Part shown: positions 61,427 through 64,000 of the stretch, one piece after another
How positions within the stretch are numbered: the first letter of the stretch is position 1
Layout: each line of letters opens with the position of its first letter
Source: an uncultured Dokdonia sp.
GTDB taxonomy: Bacteria > Bacteroidota > Bacteroidia > Flavobacteriales > Flavobacteriaceae
Assembly (NCBI RefSeq): GCF_947496725.1
Contig: NZ_CANMDS010000002.1
Span: 372,001-436,000 of the forward strand
Direction: 5' to 3'
Length of the DNA stretch: 64,000 nucleotides
The notes under the pieces: model-generated
Told to the model about the DNA's origin: nothing
Databases searched by the model: none
The model's input: only the letters and a program-made list of their open reading frames with translations
Position numbers and translations under genes: made by a program

Positions 61427-63112
61427 ATGAGTATATTAAAAAAACAAGGGCGTACAAGAGCACAAGAGAGTAGCAGCGCCATCGAAAGGATGTATATCAC
61501 AATGCGTCACCTCTTTAATAGAGGATTCTACAAACCAATGGGTGTTTCTGGAGAAACATTACGTGAAGCACTATTAATCTTAAGACCAGAAATTTACGGT
61601 ACTATAGCAGAAGAAAAAGTCGAGCTAGACGGACTTCTTTATGTAATAGATAGACTTCCAGAAGGTATAGAGGAGTGTAGATTTATTAATCTTACCAGCG
61701 ACGAGGGTTATAAAAATAGCCACTTTGAGCCTATTGTACCGGCTAAGCGCCGTCGTAATTGCTATCGTATAGATGAAGAACAAATGAACATAGAGATTAC
61801 TCGTGGTCGTTCTGAGATATATGATATCCTTACCCACATTACTTTTCTTTTTATAGAATCTCACAAAATAATGAAGCGTGTACTCATCAATGATGAGGGA
61901 GCGGTAATACGTGACTGGGAGAAATTAGAAAAAGCTGTTTTGGATAATGATGATCTTGACCAGAAGGGTTGGGAAATCGCTATGACCCACACAGCAAACA
62001 TTTTAGGAAGAACCTTTGCAGAGGTAAGTAGTATTGCTCCAGAGTTTAATACAAGAACAAATAACAAACGCTTTTTACAAATCATATACTGGCTAGGTAA
62101 ACTGGCTATTGCAGAGGTTTTAAAAGAAAACAAGCGTACGGTTACATTTAGCCCAGTGTTGCGTGAGCGACTAGGTCATCACATACACGGTGAGGTGTGG
62201 GCAAATGATATTAAGGCTACCTTAAAACAACACGGTTTAATACACAGACCGTTACACATTATAAGTGCAAATATGCACTCTGTAATGAATACGCTATATG
62301 CCCCACTTGCTCTTAAGTCTGAGCTTCGCAAGAAGTCTAAACTCGACATTTATGAGATGCTTAGTAATAGCGGCAACAGTGCATTACGTAATAAAGTGCA
62401 AAAAGTAGCGTTACAAAACGGAATGATATACCTTCCGGATGAAAGCGGAACGAATATTAACGTTCAGATTTTTGATATGTGTAAGCTTCCTGTGGCAGAA
62501 AATGATTTCTGTAAGAAGGAGATGAAAGATGAAGAACACCCCGTAATTATTGTGATGGACTATGCCTTTGGAGAGCAAGCTTACGAAACTATGGAGGAGC
62601 TACTCAAACCATATCAAGATGGTGAGGAGAAGATATATCTAGACGTAGATTCTATATCTATAATGGGTAAAGCCGGTATTCTTGAAGGAGGCAAGGGAGA
62701 TCTTATGATACCTAGCGCACACCTTTTTGAAGGGACTGCAGATAATTATCCTTTTGAAAATGAATTGTCTAAAGAAGACTTTGAAGATAACGGACTTCTC
62801 GTTTTTGAAGGAGCAATGGTTTCTGTACTAGGTACATCACTACAAAATAGGGATATCCTTAAATTCTTTCACGACAGTACGTGGAGCGTTATTGGACTAG
62901 AGATGGAAGGTGCTCATTATCAAAAAGCGATACAAGCCGCAGCAAAGTTGCGTAAAAGTATAAAGGAAACAGTAAAAGTGCGTTATGCATACTATGCTAG
63001 TGATAACCCCCTAGAAACGGGAAGTACACTGGCTTCTGGAGGATTAGGTACTACAGGTGTAAAGCCTACATACCTCATCACAGAAAAAATACTGGATCAA
63101 TTATTCAAGTAA
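61427..63112 (+). CDS. DUF6909-like protein (Bacteroidota, unknown function)
   Basis: 561 residues, no signal peptide, so cytoplasmic. N-terminal part starts MSILKKQGRTRAQESSSAIERM. The C-terminal half (about 380-560) shows PVIIVMDYAFGEQAYETMEELL, GKAGILEGGKGDLMIPSAH, and a GLEMEGAHYQKAIQAAA block that resembles the purine-nucleoside-phosphorylase/MTA-nucleosidase signature EMEGA. I therefore suggest a nucleoside-phosphorylase-related domain, which is unproved. I recall a DUF6909 name for this type of protein but cannot confirm it here. Confidence 0.75.
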   Translation: MSILKKQGRTRAQESSSAIERMYITMRHLFNRGFYKPMGVSGETLREALLILRPEIYGTIAEEKVELDGLLYVIDRLPEGIEECRFINLTSDEGYKNSHFEPIVPAKRRRNCYRIDEEQMNIEITRGRSEIYDILTHITFLFIESHKIMKRVLINDEGAVIRDWEKLEKAVLDNDDLDQKGWEIAMTHTANILGRTFAEVSSIAPEFNTRTNNKRFLQIIYWLGKLAIAEVLKENKRTVTFSPVLRERLGHHIHGEVWANDIKATLKQHGLIHRPLHIISANMHSVMNTLYAPLALKSELRKKSKLDIYEMLSNSGNSALRNKVQKVALQNGMIYLPDESGTNINVQIFDMCKLPVAENDFCKKEMKDEEHPVIIVMDYAFGEQAYETMEELLKPYQDGEEKIYLDVDSISIMGKAGILEGGKGDLMIPSAHLFEGTADNYPFENELSKEDFEDNGLLVFEGAMVSVLGTSLQNRDILKFFHDSTWSVIGLEMEGAHYQKAIQAAAKLRKSIKETVKVRYAYYASDNPLETGSTLASGGLGTTGVKPTYLITEKILDQLFK

Positions 63113-63189
63113 TTTAAGAGTCTAAATTATAAACTGTATTTTGGACCTTTAACGGCTTACAGACCACTAACGACCAAAATATAATACGT

Positions 63190-64000
63190 ATGAGCGATCA
63201 TTACAATCAACCTGCAACCCAGCAGGAGATGGACCTTTCTGATATATTCTCTCTCATAGGCAGATTTATAAAAAACTGTATCTACTTCATATTTAGAATA
63301 GTAGATTTTATAATTAGAAAATGGTGGATTATACTACTGCTTATAGTCGCAGGTATTGTCCTTGGCTACTTTACAAAGGGTGCAGCTTCATATGAGGCAA
63401 ATCTTTTACTTAAGACTAATTTTAAAAGTCAGTCGTACGTTTATACTGCTATTAACCAGTTTAATAATAATCTAGCCGAAGGGGATACAGACTTTGTTAT
63501 TTCTCTTGGTAAAGACCCATCTACCTTTGGCGTGGCTTCTGTAGAGGTCGCTCCCGTGGTAGAGGTACTTGATCTCATAGCGTATATAGGTGAGAATGAT
63601 AGAGCCCTAGGCGAGATGACTCGTGAGTTTAAACTAGAAGATGATAGGGAGCTTTTTGCTACAGATCGTTTTCTGTCTACTTATAAATATCACAAGCTCA
63701 CCGTAGGCCTCAAGAGTGAGCAGGGTAAAGAAGATATTGCAAGCCTTATGAGTTTCATTAATGATCAACCCTTTGCACGCGAGCTCAAGGAGAAAGGTCT
63801 TGTAACTCATACAGAATTTATTAAAAGCCAAGAGCAATCTATAGAACAGATTAATAGTCTTATCAATGCCTACAGTAAAGAAAACGGTCTCTTAAATAGC
63901 ACTAAGGAAGATGGTTTCTATTTTAATAATAGAAGTGATAATATCTCAGATTTATTTGATGTAAAAACACTCTTACAAAGGAATTTAGAAGAGCTTAAAA
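63190..64000 (+). CDS. Wzz-type chain-length determinant / polysaccharide co-polymerase, partial
   Basis: Inner-membrane protein controlling O-antigen or exopolysaccharide length. The first 270 residues are in the window and the gene runs off the right edge. One N-terminal transmembrane helix (WWIILLLIVAGIVLGYF, about 50-66) follows a polar leader (MSDHYNQPATQQEMDL); a beta-rich periplasmic part and a coiled coil (IEQINSLINAYSKENGLL) come next. The fold order is that of the Wzz/PCP family. It suggests a polysaccharide cluster beyond the window. Confidence 0.75.
   Translation, partial: MSDHYNQPATQQEMDLSDIFSLIGRFIKNCIYFIFRIVDFIIRKWWIILLLIVAGIVLGYFTKGAASYEANLLLKTNFKSQSYVYTAINQFNNNLAEGDTDFVISLGKDPSTFGVASVEVAPVVEVLDLIAYIGENDRALGEMTREFKLEDDRELFATDRFLSTYKYHKLTVGLKSEQGKEDIASLMSFINDQPFARELKEKGLVTHTEFIKSQEQSIEQINSLINAYSKENGLLNSTKEDGFYFNNRSDNISDLFDVKTLLQRNLEELK

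Noticed and set aside
1-64000. CRISPR array or defence island
   Set aside because: No regularly spaced direct repeats or cas, restriction, toxin-antitoxin or retron genes seen; only the chromosomal helicase-nuclease pair addAB relates to DNA processing.

Overview
The window looks like a chromosomal segment of a marine flavobacterium (Bacteroidota, family Flavobacteriaceae; gene content and style recall Dokdonia or Krokinobacter-like genomes, but the genus is an inference). Supporting signs are promoters of the TTTG-N19-TAnnTTTG type, little evidence of Shine-Dalgarno use, AT-rich short intergenic regions, many OmpA/beta-barrel/lipoprotein genes, and Bacteroidota-typical families (DUF4175, DUF4837, GIN-domain DUF2807, GH3-like, AddAB-type pair around kbl and ompA). 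I see no prophage, insertion sequence, CRISPR array or plasmid backbone; this is a core-genome region.

Layout. 0-9.4 kb: superoxide dismutase (cut by the window edge, minus), then addA, kbl, ompA and addB on plus. 9.4-19 kb: tRNA-Ala, universal stress protein, GNAT, MATE transporter, CPA1 antiporter, metallo-beta-lactamase-fold hydrolase, subtilisin-like lipoprotein and M1 metallopeptidase. 18.8-20.7 kb: a rearranged patch with a duplicated gene tail plus terminator and an outer-membrane-protein remnant. 20.7-29 kb: an unknown membrane protein, umuDC (minus), divergent rnpA, DUF4349, carboxy-terminal protease, a tandem OmpA protein, a broken small secreted protein, ElaA-like acetyltransferase and rpiB. 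29.05-30.4 kb: a gene-poor AT-rich region with DnaA-box-like 9-mers, my candidate for oriC. 30.4-44.5 kb: rnr, a tiny Cys-rich protein, LysE-type exporter, tRNA-Cys, folB, glnS, a YtxH/holin-like stress operon, SPFH protein, gltX and an AlkB-type hydroxylase. 44.5-52.2 kb: DUF4175 protein, ybeY, mnmG, a methyltransferase and an OmpH/Skp-like lipoprotein, with three parS-like sites between 48.6 and 51.6 kb. 52.8-64 kb: holB, pgk, LysM lytic transglycosylase, DUF4837 lipoprotein, tatA, M23 peptidase, GH3-like protein, DUF6909-like protein and the start of a Wzz-type chain-length protein.

The strongest unexplained signal is not a gene. A palindrome, TACGCTTTCGCGAAAGCGTA, with an invariant 14-bp core in 16 perfect copies and at least 5 degenerate ones, is scattered about every 4 kb through both intergenic and coding DNA. 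In coding DNA it is read in all three frames (giving AFAKA, TLSRKR or RFRES), so selection is on DNA and not on a peptide. It behaves like a highly iterated genome-wide palindrome and deserves a genome-scale search for a binding protein, methylase or uptake/segregation role.

Other points of interest: parS-like sites next to mnmG together with the candidate oriC 19 kb away; a UmuD lacking both the cleavage-site Cys and the catalytic Lys; two apparently intact genes whose only sensible start codons are ATA/ATT; terminator-like hairpins placed 11-15 nt before both addA and addB; and several apparently leaderless genes.
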